Assembly (NCBI RefSeq): GCF_002980495.1
Contig: NZ_PVBR01000012.1
Span: 62,001-126,000 of the forward strand
Origin: Phyllobacterium phragmitis
GTDB lineage: Bacteria > Pseudomonadota > Alphaproteobacteria > Rhizobiales > Rhizobiaceae
Direction of reading: 5' to 3'
Length of the DNA stretch: 64,000 nt
Shown: positions 25,193 through 33,190 of the stretch, one piece after another
Layout of the letters: every line of letters begins with the position of its first letter
How positions within the stretch are numbered: position 1 is the first letter of the stretch
Notes under the pieces: model-generated
Seen by the model: the letters and a program-made list of their open reading frames with translations, nothing else
Databases searched by the model: none
What the model was told of the DNA's origin: nothing
Program-made: the position numbers and the translations under genes

Positions 25193-26047
25193 TCACTCCG
25201 GCCGGTTCGCATCGAGAGCGGCAAGCGCTTTTTGCCATTCGTCCGCCTCGACGCGGACGAAATGGGTGATCTCGCGCGCTTCCAGGAAGGGCACGCCTTT
25301 GCACATAACCGTGTCGCAGATGATGACGCGCGGCTTCCGCTCGGCGCAGACGCGGGCGGCATCGAAGGCGGCGACCAGCGCGGACATGTCATTGCCATCG
25401 ACGCGCTGCACATGCCAGCCAAAGGCGGCCCATTTGTCGACAAGCGGCTCGGCGCTCAACGTCTCGGTCGACTTTCCGTCCGCCTGCTGATCATTGAAGT
25501 CGACGATACAGACGAGGTTGTCGAGCCTGTGATGGGCGGCGGACATGGCTGCTTCCCAAGTCGATCCCTCGCCCAGTTCCCCATCGGACATCAGATTATA
25601 TACGAAGGCCGGGTTCTTCTTCGCCTTCAGACCGAGCGCCATGCCGACACCTATGCCGAGCCCTTGCCCCAGTGATCCGCCGGTGATTTCCATACCCGGC
25701 GTGTAAGCGGCCATACCGGACATCGGCAGACGGCTGTCGTCGGTTCCGTAGGTTTCGAGTTCCTGTTCAGGAAGGATGCCTGCCTCGATCAGCGCGGCGT
25801 AAAGCGCAATTGCATAGTGGCCGATGGAGAGAAGAAATCTGTCGCGGCCTTCCCATTCCGGCTCCTCCGGGCGATAGGTCAGCGCATGAAAATAGGAAGC
25901 GGCGAGAACGTCGGCGATGCCCAGCCCCTGTCCGACATATCCCTGTCCTTGCACCTCGCCCATGCGAACAGCCTTGCGACGGATTTCCCACGCGCGGCGT
26001 GCAAGGCTCACGTTCGACAACTGAACTGCCGGGCTCTGGCTGGTCAT
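25193..26047 (-). CDS. Transketolase-like N-terminal subunit (TPP-binding, split transketolase)
   Basis: This 284-residue protein is the TPP/Mg-binding half: FLLSIGHYAIALYAALIEAG near residue 75, GGSLGQGLGIGVGMALG near 115 and the TPP motif LMSDGELGEGSTWEAAM followed by VDFNDQQADG near 150-180. The ATG at 26047 follows AGGAGGAGCC. It is the first gene of the minus-strand operon, back to back with the TRAP operon. Together with 24132-25178 it should form a heterotetramer that acts on the phosphorylated ketose made by the DhaKL kinase. Confidence 0.87.
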   Translation of the reverse strand: MTSQSPAVQLSNVSLARRAWEIRRKAVRMGEVQGQGYVGQGLGIADVLAASYFHALTYRPEEPEWEGRDRFLLSIGHYAIALYAALIEAGILPEQELETYGTDDSRLPMSGMAAYTPGMEITGGSLGQGLGIGVGMALGLKAKKNPAFVYNLMSDGELGEGSTWEAAMSAAHHRLDNLVCIVDFNDQQADGKSTETLSAEPLVDKWAAFGWHVQRVDGNDMSALVAAFDAARVCAERKPRVIICDTVMCKGVPFLEAREITHFVRVEADEWQKALAALDANRPE

Positions 26048-26352
26048 GGCTCCTCCTGTCTCATTGGGCAGCACCGCTGCACCATGGACCAACTACTGAC
26101 CGTGGACTGGGCGATTTGACAATTAAGATATTCGAACAAGTTGTTAAGAAAAACTTAGGTGACGCACTGCTTGAGATAAGCGACGGTCTGAAGAGGCGGG
26201 CGAGGAGGACGCTCCGCTGCATGAAAGGCGAAGCCCCTAAAGCCAAGAGGCTTTATCGCGGGATCAGCAGTGCGAAAAATCGTTCATGCAGCACCGGAGG
26301 AAGTCCCTTTCACTGGTCGAACACTGTACCTATGCTCTCAGGGAGGAGATTC
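26048..26352. other. Divergent control region between transketolase and TRAP operons
   Basis: No gene is seen in these 305 bases. An 11-bp dyad AACAA-G-TTGTT (26135-26145) within TTCG...AAGAA is a candidate site for the LysR protein at 30132. A hairpin TAAAGCC-AAGA-GGCTTTA occurs near 26236-26255. Both outer operons start here, so shared control is likely. Confidence 0.5.
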
Positions 26353-27330
26353 ATGAACATCCGTCATTTGATGGTCGCTGCTGCCATTGCACTTTGCGCC
26401 AGCCAGGCAAACGCGCAAACATTCCAGCTTTCGCACAATGCGGCGGCCGGCAATCCGAAAGACATCGCCTCGCTAAAATTCGCGGAGCTCGTTGAACAGA
26501 AGTCCGGCGGCCGGATGAAGGTCAATGTCGGCGGCGCAGCGCAGTTCGGCGACGACGCCGAGACTATTACCAACATTCGCCTCGGCACCATCGCCTTCTC
26601 GGCCAATTCGCAAGGCACGACGTCGGCCGTCGTGCCGGAGATCGCGCTTCTCGGCCTGCCCTTCCTGTTCCAGGACCTGAAACAAGCCGAAACCGTGATG
26701 GACGGTCCGGTCGGCGACAAAATCGCGGCTGCCGCTGAAGCGCAGGGCCTCGTCGTGCTCGGTTGGTGGAACAACGGCATCCGGGAAACGTCCAACTCCA
26801 AGAAGCCGATCACTGCGCCCGGCGACCTTGCCGGCATGAAGATCCGTACGCCGCCGGACCCGATGACGGTGGACATCTTTGAGGCGCTTGGCGCGTCACC
26901 GACGCCGATGGCCTTCTCGGAGCTCTACATTGCACTCCAGCAAGGTGTGGTCGACGGGCAGGAAAATCCGCTGATCAACATCTATTCGTCCAAGCTGCAT
27001 GAAGTGCAGCCCTTCATCTCGATGACCAACCACAAATACGAAGCGACGCCATTCCTCGCCTCCAAGATGATCTTCGACACGCTTTCGCCCGAAGATCAGC
27101 AAATCCTGCGGGACGCAGCGAAGGAGGCCGGCGATCTGAACCGTCAGATGGTGCGCGACCAGTCTGATGAACTGCTCGGCACGCTGAAGGATGCAGGAAT
27201 CAAGATCAATGACGTCGATCCGGCACCCTTCGTGGAGGCAACCCAGCCCGTTTACGACAAGTGGCGTGCGCAATATCCCCAGCTCGTCGATGAACTCGTT
27301 GCGGCTGCAAAGGAAGCGGCAACTAAATGA
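26353..27330 (+). CDS. TRAP transporter substrate-binding protein (DctP family)
   Basis: The 325-residue protein has a signal peptide (residues 1-21, ending ASQANA before QTFQLSHN). It carries DctP-family blocks: NIRLGTIAFSANSQ near residue 75, GMKIRTPPDPMTVDIFEALG (about 155-175, with the arginine that binds the substrate carboxylate) and LQQGVVDGQENPL near 195. The conserved Arg implies an acid ligand. GGGAGGAG precedes the ATG. Q and M subunits follow with overlapping starts, giving the canonical P-Q-M order. Confidence 0.9.
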   Translation: MNIRHLMVAAAIALCASQANAQTFQLSHNAAAGNPKDIASLKFAELVEQKSGGRMKVNVGGAAQFGDDAETITNIRLGTIAFSANSQGTTSAVVPEIALLGLPFLFQDLKQAETVMDGPVGDKIAAAAEAQGLVVLGWWNNGIRETSNSKKPITAPGDLAGMKIRTPPDPMTVDIFEALGASPTPMAFSELYIALQQGVVDGQENPLINIYSSKLHEVQPFISMTNHKYEATPFLASKMIFDTLSPEDQQILRDAAKEAGDLNRQMVRDQSDELLGTLKDAGIKINDVDPAPFVEATQPVYDKWRAQYPQLVDELVAAAKEAATK

Positions 27331-27896
27331 TGACGACGGGTAAGGTCGGGAAGACAGGTGCCAAGGCGGACTCCTCCGCCTTGCGCGCCGCCGACGCGAT
27401 CGGTTTTGTTCTGGATCGAACCGCCATGGTAATCGCGGTCGGTTCGGTCATCGCCATCTTCCTTGCGCTGATGGCGGAGGTGTTCGTTCGCTATCTGACG
27501 CAGGCAGGGCTCGGCTGGCCGAACGAAGTGCCCAATCTGCTGTTTCCCTGGTTGATCATGGGAGGCATCGTACTGGGAGCCCATCGGGGCGCGCATATAG
27601 CGGCTGAAGCCTTTCAGGCGCTGCTGAACACCAGGCAGCTCCGCATTTTGCTCGTTCTGATCCATCTCCTGGTGGCGGTGTCCTTCGCCTTCCTCGCCTA
27701 TCTCTCACTGCAAGTGATCTCGATCACCAAAGCGCAGGTATTCCCCATGACGGGCCTCGGCCAGGCCTGGGCCTATAGTTCCCTGCTCTTCGGTTTTGGC
27801 GGCATCACACTCGCCTCGCTCATCAATCTCGTGCGGGTCGCATGCTGCGACGATCCACGAACTCTCCATGAACCGGATACGGAGCACATGACATGA
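27327..27896 (+). CDS. TRAP transporter small permease (DctQ)
   Basis: The 189-residue protein has four membrane helices after a ~35-residue cytoplasmic start, and the DctQ-type stretch WPNEVPNLLFPWLIMGGIV around residue 70 followed by GAHRGAHIAAE. Both ends overlap neighbouring genes by 4 bp (ATGA at 27327 and 27893), so P, Q and M are translated together. Confidence 0.87.
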   Translation: MMTTGKVGKTGAKADSSALRAADAIGFVLDRTAMVIAVGSVIAIFLALMAEVFVRYLTQAGLGWPNEVPNLLFPWLIMGGIVLGAHRGAHIAAEAFQALLNTRQLRILLVLIHLLVAVSFAFLAYLSLQVISITKAQVFPMTGLGQAWAYSSLLFGFGGITLASLINLVRVACCDDPRTLHEPDTEHMT

Positions 27897-29152
27897 CCGC
27901 CATCATGACCGGTCTCTTCGCCGCTATGCTGGTGCTGTCGGTACCCGTCGGCTATGCGCTGATCATCGCCGCCGGTGCGGCGGTCCTCGTCAATGGCGGG
28001 ACGCCGGTTGTCGTTGCGGTCGTCAAGCTCTTCCAACCGACGCAGAGCTTTCCCCTGCTCGCAATCCCGTTCTTCATCCTGTCAGGCTCGCTGATGATGT
28101 CGGGAACGCTTGGCCAGAAGCTCATACAATTCGCCGCCTCCCTCGTCGGCCGCTTTCACGGCGGTATGGGACAGGTGACTGTCGTCGGCTCGACGATCTT
28201 CGGTGGTGTCTCCGGTTCTGCGGTAGCCGAGGCATCGGCGCTCGGCTCGATGCTGATCCCCTGGCAGAAGCGCGAAGGCTATCCGGCCGGCTTCGCTGCC
28301 GCCGTCACTGCTTCGTCCTCGACTATTGCTGGCCTCATCCCGCCGTCGATCCCGCTGATCCTGTATTCGACCGTGTCGAACACCTCGATTGCCGCGCTCT
28401 TCTCAGCGGCCATTCTGCCGGGCCTGATGCTCGCCGTTGGAATGATGACCGTCTGCTATTTTTCGGGGCGCATCCGGAATTTCCCGCGTCTGACCAACAC
28501 CGGAAATTTGAGCATCTTCGGAAAGTCCCTGATCTCGGCTCTGCCGGCGCTCCTGATGCCCTGCTTCATCGTCGTGCTGCTCAGGGCCGGTATCGCGACG
28601 CCGACGGAAGTCAGCGTCATCGCGGTCTTCTACGCGCTGGTCGTCAGCCTCTTCATTTATCGGGACCTGACCTGGCAGCGCATTCACGCCGCTCTCGTCG
28701 GCACGGTCATCACCACCGGCGTCGTCATGCTCGTCATCACGGCATCAAGCCTCGTCAGCCATGTGCTGATCACCGAGCGCATCCCGGTGTTGGTTGCTCA
28801 ATGGGCGCAGGAGACGCTGATCAACATCGTCCTGATCATTCTCATGATGAACCTCATCATGCTCGTCATCGGCATGTTCCTCGACCTGCCGGCCGCCATC
28901 CTTCTGCTTGGTCCAACCTTCGTGGCGATCGGTCATGCGATCGGCATGGACCCGATCCAGCTCGGCGTGATCATCTGCATCAACCTGTCGATCGGCCTCT
29001 TCACGCCGCCGATCGGTACGACACTCTTCATCGGCGCGGTCATCGCACGCGTGCCGATCGGCGCAGTGGTGAAGGAGCTCTGGCCCTTCTATCTGGTCGC
29101 CCTTACCGTGCTGGTGTTGATGTCCTATGTTCCCGCGTTGACAATTTACTGA
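27893..29152 (+). CDS. TRAP transporter large permease (DctM)
   Basis: This 419-residue membrane protein has the DctM signatures LLAIPFFILSGSLM near residue 60, GGVSGSAVAEASALGSMLIP near 105, SSSTIAGLIPPSIPLILY near 140 and the ending block GLFTPPIGTTLFIG near 365. It forms the main ion-coupled translocation path. It completes the importer that feeds the dehydrogenase encoded 8 bp downstream. Confidence 0.9.
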   Translation: MTAIMTGLFAAMLVLSVPVGYALIIAAGAAVLVNGGTPVVVAVVKLFQPTQSFPLLAIPFFILSGSLMMSGTLGQKLIQFAASLVGRFHGGMGQVTVVGSTIFGGVSGSAVAEASALGSMLIPWQKREGYPAGFAAAVTASSSTIAGLIPPSIPLILYSTVSNTSIAALFSAAILPGLMLAVGMMTVCYFSGRIRNFPRLTNTGNLSIFGKSLISALPALLMPCFIVVLLRAGIATPTEVSVIAVFYALVVSLFIYRDLTWQRIHAALVGTVITTGVVMLVITASSLVSHVLITERIPVLVAQWAQETLINIVLIILMMNLIMLVIGMFLDLPAAILLLGPTFVAIGHAIGMDPIQLGVIICINLSIGLFTPPIGTTLFIGAVIARVPIGAVVKELWPFYLVALTVLVLMSYVPALTIY

Positions 29153-29159
29153 GGACAAT

Positions 29160-30047
29160 ATGACAGTCACAAAGACAATCGCGTTCGTCGGACTCGGCTC
29201 CATGGGCCTTCCAATGGCCGGCAACCTCGTCAAGGCCGGCCATGCGGTGCGCGGTTTCGACACGCGCACTGAGGCCATGGATGCCCTGGCATCCACCGGC
29301 GGCGAGCGGCCTGCGACTTTATCGGCCGCTTGCGAAGGAGCCGACATCATCGTTCTCATGGTCGTCAATGCTGAACAGGCGCGCGCAGTGCTGGTCGATG
29401 CCGGCGCGCTCGCCTCGTTGGCGCCCGGCACCCATGTCTGCCTGATGGCGACGTGCCGGCCGGACGACGTGTCGGCCCTCGACGCCGAGGTCCAGGCGGC
29501 GGGAAAGGTCCTTGTCGACTGCCCGGTCTCCGGCGGCGTGGCTGGCGCGAAGACAGGCACCTTGACGATCATGGTGGGGGCGCCAAAAGACGCCTTCGAT
29601 GCTGTTGCCCCAGTCCTGCGCAGCATGGGTGACAAGCTTTATCACTGCGGACCGAGGGCTGGTCAGGGGGCCGTCGTCAAGGCGATCAACCAGCATCTCT
29701 GCGGCGTGCATTTGGCTGCTGCCGGCGAGGCGTTGGCGCTCGGCCAGAAAGCCGGCGTCGATGTGTCGACGCTGCTGGAGATCCTGTCGGGGTCGGCAGC
29801 ATCGAGCTGGATGCTGAAGGACCGTGGGCCGCGCATGCTCATGGAGACGCCGCCCGTCACCAGTGCCGTCGATATCTTCGTCAAGGATCTGGACATCGCC
29901 CTTTCCGTTGGCCGGTCTTACGGCACGGGCCTGCCACTTGCGGCCGCCGCGCACCAGATGTTCCTCGCCGAAAGTGGCAGTGGCAACGGAATTGCTGACG
30001 ACAGCCAGGTCGTCAACACCTATCGCCGCCTCAACGGCATCTCTTGA
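29160..30047 (+). CDS. NAD(P)-dependent beta-hydroxyacid dehydrogenase, L-threonate dehydrogenase (LtnD)-like
   Basis: The 295-residue protein has the Rossmann site FVGLGSMGLPMAGN (residues 10-23), substrate loop DCPVSGGVAGAKTG (about 120), the catalytic lysine in VVKAINQHLCGVH (about 172) and the LtnD-type C-terminal block SAVDIFVKDLDIAL (about 240). These fit L-threonate dehydrogenase more closely than generic 3-hydroxyisobutyrate dehydrogenase. LtnD oxidises C4 sugar acids at C2. It follows the TRAP genes and is probably the first enzyme acting on the imported acid. Confidence 0.82.
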   Translation: MTVTKTIAFVGLGSMGLPMAGNLVKAGHAVRGFDTRTEAMDALASTGGERPATLSAACEGADIIVLMVVNAEQARAVLVDAGALASLAPGTHVCLMATCRPDDVSALDAEVQAAGKVLVDCPVSGGVAGAKTGTLTIMVGAPKDAFDAVAPVLRSMGDKLYHCGPRAGQGAVVKAINQHLCGVHLAAAGEALALGQKAGVDVSTLLEILSGSAASSWMLKDRGPRMLMETPPVTSAVDIFVKDLDIALSVGRSYGTGLPLAAAAHQMFLAESGSGNGIADDSQVVNTYRRLNGIS

Positions 30048-30131
30048 CATAACCGGCACTCCGCCCCCCATTGAGGCATGGTGCGCCGGACCCTCTTGCC
30101 CGCGCGCTGCGTAGCCCGCGCGGAGGAATAT

Positions 30132-31106
30132 GTGCCGATCAATCCGAATCTCAATTCACTCGCCTATTTCGAGGCGGTCGCCCGCACCGGCCGGGTGTCG
30201 CTCGCGGCAGCCGAACTCGGCGTGTCGGCCGCAGCCGTCAGCCAGCAGCTGAAACAGCTGGAAGAGCAATGGGGTGTGCGCCTCTTCCGCCGCAAGGACC
30301 GACGCCTGTCGCTCACGATTGACGGTGAGATGCTCTACCAGACGACCACCACCGCCTTCCGCATGATTCGCGGCGCGCGTTCCGCTGTTCTCCGCCAGCG
30401 CAGCAGCCGGCAACTGACGATCCGCTCCAGTCCAAGCTTCGCCGTGCGCTGGCTGACGCCGCGTCTAAAGCACTTCCTCGACGCCAACCCCGAATGGGGG
30501 CTGAGGGTCGATGCGACACCGGATTTTTCCGATTTCGAGACGGAGGTCGTCGACCTCGACCTACGCTACGGCTCCGGCTCCTGGGAGGGCCTGCACACCG
30601 AATGCATCATTAACGATTTTGTCCTTCCGATGTGTAGCCCAGCCTACCGAGATCAAATGAAGGCGCTCAGCGACGATCCGACGGCGCTCTTTAATCAAGC
30701 CAGGCTGATCCATTCCGTCAAGGCGCTCTACCAGTGGGACGTCTGGCTGATCGTGCACGGCATCGACCCGCCGACCGAACAGGCGCCGCTGCGTTTCGAC
30801 CGTTCCTCGATGGCGATCCAGCTCGCGCGGGATGGTGCAGGGATCGTGCTCGATTCGGCAACGCTCGCGCAGGAGGATCTGGAACGGGGTACGCTCGTGC
30901 CCCTCTCCACAGTCTTCGACGTCGTTGAGTTTCCGGCATATTGGGTCGTGTGCCCGCCCCGCCACGCCAACCGGCGCACGGTGCGCCTCTTTACAGACTG
31001 GATTCGTGATGAAGGAAGCAAGTTCGATCGTTTGACCAGAACGATGCTTCATGATCTTGGGTGCCGCTTCCGCCATGCAAAGGACGAGGAACCAGGGCTA
31101 CGCTAG
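30132..31106 (+). CDS. LysR family transcriptional regulator (GcvA-like)
   Basis: The 324-residue regulator starts at a GTG after GGAGGA, giving MPINPNLNSLAYFEAVAR followed by the HTH VSLAAAELGVSAAAVSQQLK. Its effector domain has the GcvA-type pattern SSPSFAVRWLTPRL and DLDLRYGSGSWEGL. An ATG-led frame from 30078 is possible but its N terminus is not LysR-like. It lies at the end of the TRAP operon and may control both operons that diverge at 26048-26352. Confidence 0.85.
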   Translation: MPINPNLNSLAYFEAVARTGRVSLAAAELGVSAAAVSQQLKQLEEQWGVRLFRRKDRRLSLTIDGEMLYQTTTTAFRMIRGARSAVLRQRSSRQLTIRSSPSFAVRWLTPRLKHFLDANPEWGLRVDATPDFSDFETEVVDLDLRYGSGSWEGLHTECIINDFVLPMCSPAYRDQMKALSDDPTALFNQARLIHSVKALYQWDVWLIVHGIDPPTEQAPLRFDRSSMAIQLARDGAGIVLDSATLAQEDLERGTLVPLSTVFDVVEFPAYWVVCPPRHANRRTVRLFTDWIRDEGSKFDRLTRTMLHDLGCRFRHAKDEEPGLR

Positions 31107-31669
31107 AGTGCCGTGCGTCCAATTGGACGCACAAAGGACGCGTCTCAAGCCTTTAAATCCACGCATCGTGCTTTCCGAAAATCGATTCCGATTTTCGGGC
31201 CGATGCTGTAGGGCCAAGACTTCGGAGAAAGTGACAGCCGCAGCAGCGCCGTCATGCTGGCGGTGCGGTAATGTCGCTATCAAGCTTTCGCAGGATGACG
31301 TTCGCTGGCTGGAAAAGGGTGACAAATGAGGTCCGCCAACGGGATTGGCAAGCCTTGCTCATCTTCTTCGGCTATCTGCGCCGATGCGTAAGTAAAATCT
31401 GAAGGAGTCAAAATAAACGAGGCGCAACATAATAATACTTTAAACATATCACAAAAAATCATTTTAGTATATCGAATACACCGACAAAATATTTAGATAA
31501 ACTTAGTAATATTATTGGAAAATGGCCTGATACAAGGCCTGCATCCTTCTGACGTCACATCGGGTTTCAATTTTCCTTCCATTGATTCCCGTCAATTCAG
31601 ATCCCAATGACTTGTGCTTTTCTACGTTTGTTAAAGCCAAAATTGACCCTCGAACGAACGGAGGAGCAT
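31107..31669. other. Intergenic region: repeat unit, then AT-rich DNA
   Basis: The first 100 bases hold a repeat element (31113-31192). From about 31320 the base composition shifts to AT-rich, unlike the flanking operons, which hints at acquired DNA. A 60-codon minus-strand frame at 31280-31462 has a hydrophobic start but no ribosome-binding site, so it is not called. Confidence 0.5.
31113..31192. repeat. Intergenic repeat: 20-bp perfect palindrome plus downstream hairpin
   Basis: GTGCGTCCAATTGGACGCAC (31113-31132) is a perfect palindrome. It is followed by a stem CGAAAATCG...CGATTTTCG. The pair lies just after the LysR stop and may fold at the transcript end, although no T-run follows. Similar units are frequent in Rhizobiales intergenic DNA. 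Confidence 0.65.
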
Positions 31670-31846
31670 ATGAAGGACGTCTCCCATACATGCGATCGGC
31701 ACGCGAAGCCGGCTCCGAAGAAACGTCTCAAAGAGATCCGCGATAGCGTCGAGAAACAAGGAGCGGCACCATCCAAGCTATCTGAAGTCCTCCGGCGAAC
31801 CAAAGGCGGATATTCTCGATTTTGCCGCCGAACGGGAAAATGCTGA
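31670..31846 (+). CDS. Small hypothetical protein, possibly frameshifted
   Basis: An ATG with a strong GGAGGAGC site opens a 58-codon frame, charged and Lys/Arg-rich (KKRLKEIRDSVEKQG). Near 31780 the coding character passes to the +1 frame, which reads KADILDFAAERENADGAENI and ends SMPLPAGGG at 31898. The simplest explanation is one small gene of about 75 codons with a frameshift, or two overlapping small genes. No family is recognised. Confidence 0.35.
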   Translation: MKDVSHTCDRHAKPAPKKRLKEIRDSVEKQGAAPSKLSEVLRRTKGGYSRFCRRTGKC

Positions 31847-32051
31847 CGGGGCGGAGAACATCGTCTATTCAATGCCGCTTCCTGCAGGCGGCGGCTGACC
31901 TGTCATCCTCTGCCCTCTCATGATGGCCGGGGCATCTTTTGCGGATGAACGTATGAGCTCCCTATTTTTCACGAGAAAAACATAGCAATATAAATAGCCG
32001 CTCTTTTATGATATTCGTTAAGGATATTGGAATCCTTAAAAATTAGCGGGT

Positions 32052-32315
32052 ATGAGTATTCAAATGATCGATGTATTAGATAAGTTCAGCCTCAATTTAT
32101 TGAGTCATGAAGATCAGAAGATCGCCGTTTCTCATCTTGAAAGTATTATGGAGCAAGCCTTGAATGCTCGCCATGTATTCTTTGCTTATCTCTTGGGGAT
32201 GGCCGTTATAGAGTTACGCTCCATCATAAAGGAAGGGAGCAAGAGCCCGAAGTCGACCTCCTGCCGGGGCCATCGCAAAAGCGAAGAATTCTTCCGCCAT
32301 ATGCAACAGAAATAG
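32052..32315 (+). CDS. Small hypothetical protein (87 aa)
   Basis: This 87-residue frame lies in an AT-rich stretch and starts MSIQMIDVLDKFSLNLLSHE. It is amphipathic and probably mainly helical, with a basic C-terminal tail. The start has only a weak GCGGGT upstream; a second Met at residue 5 is possible. It converges on cysQ with 38 bp between stops. No family is recognised. The low GC suggests acquisition separate from the surrounding operons. Confidence 0.45.
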   Translation: MSIQMIDVLDKFSLNLLSHEDQKIAVSHLESIMEQALNARHVFFAYLLGMAVIELRSIIKEGSKSPKSTSCRGHRKSEEFFRHMQQK

Positions 32316-32353
32316 GCGCAGGTGATCGGGTTTCTATTGACCGGACCGGTCCA

Positions 32354-33190
32354 TCAGGATTGCGCCGGGCTCCATCTGCCACGGGCGATGAAAAACGGAT
32401 TTTCAAATTCACGGCTATCGGGTTGCATGCGCCTGCCGTAGGTGAGAAGCCTGCCCTCAGGCGTCCAGGTCCCACCGCCTGCGGCGCGCAGAACCGCATC
32501 GCCTGCTGCCGTATCCCATTCCATGGTCGGCCCGAAGCGCGGGTAGATATCCGCCTCGCCGCGCGCCAACAGACAGAATTTGAGCGACGAACCGACCGAA
32601 ACACATTCAGCGATATCGAAGCCGGCGAGGTAATCATCCGTCTCCGGCGTGCGGTGCGAGCGGCTGGCGACAGCAATCAACTGCGGTGGACGATCGCGCG
32701 CGGTAATAATGCGGTGCGCACTTGGCAGGCCCTGCGCATCGACCATGACTTCTCGTGCTCCGCCCGGACCGCCGGAAAAGAGCAACCCGCGCACCGGCGC
32801 ATAGACGACGCCGAGAACCGGGATCCCATGATCGATCAGGGCGATATTGACCGTGAAATCGCCGTTTCTTCCAACGAATTCTCGCGTTCCGTCCAGGGGA
32901 TCGACGAGATAGAAGCGGCTTCCCAGATGAGCAGGCGCCTGTCCCTCCGATACTTCTTCTTCGGCGACGATGGGAATATCCGGCGTCGCCTTGCGCAACG
33001 CCGCCAGGATCACCGCTTCCGCTGCCTTGTCGGCCTGCGTCACCGGCGAATTGTCATCCTTGAGGAGGACTTCGAAACCGGCGGCATAGATCTCCATGAT
33101 GGCGCGGCCAGCGGCAATGGCTGCCGTTTCCATGACGGAGAGCAGCGCATCGCCATCGATCGTCTCAGCAGCATCAGAAATACCATTCAT
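32354..33190 (-). CDS. cysQ: 3'(2'),5'-bisphosphate nucleotidase CysQ
   Basis: This 278-residue inositol-monophosphatase-fold enzyme has the metal-binding blocks VAEEEVSEG (about residue 75), LVDPLDGTREFVGRNG (about 95-110) and WDTAAGDAVLRAAGG (about 225). CysQ removes 3'-phosphoadenosine 5'-phosphate or PAPS and protects the sulfate assimilation route. Its start directly abuts the cysNC stop, so it is the third gene of the sulfate activation operon. Confidence 0.9.
   Translation of the reverse strand: MNGISDAAETIDGDALLSVMETAAIAAGRAIMEIYAAGFEVLLKDDNSPVTQADKAAEAVILAALRKATPDIPIVAEEEVSEGQAPAHLGSRFYLVDPLDGTREFVGRNGDFTVNIALIDHGIPVLGVVYAPVRGLLFSGGPGGAREVMVDAQGLPSAHRIITARDRPPQLIAVASRSHRTPETDDYLAGFDIAECVSVGSSLKFCLLARGEADIYPRFGPTMEWDTAAGDAVLRAAGGGTWTPEGRLLTYGRRMQPDSREFENPFFIARGRWSPAQS

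Noticed and set aside
31280-31462. 60-codon minus-strand frame with hydrophobic start
   Set aside because: It has no ribosome-binding site and no clear family, and it overlaps the repeat-flanking AT-rich region.
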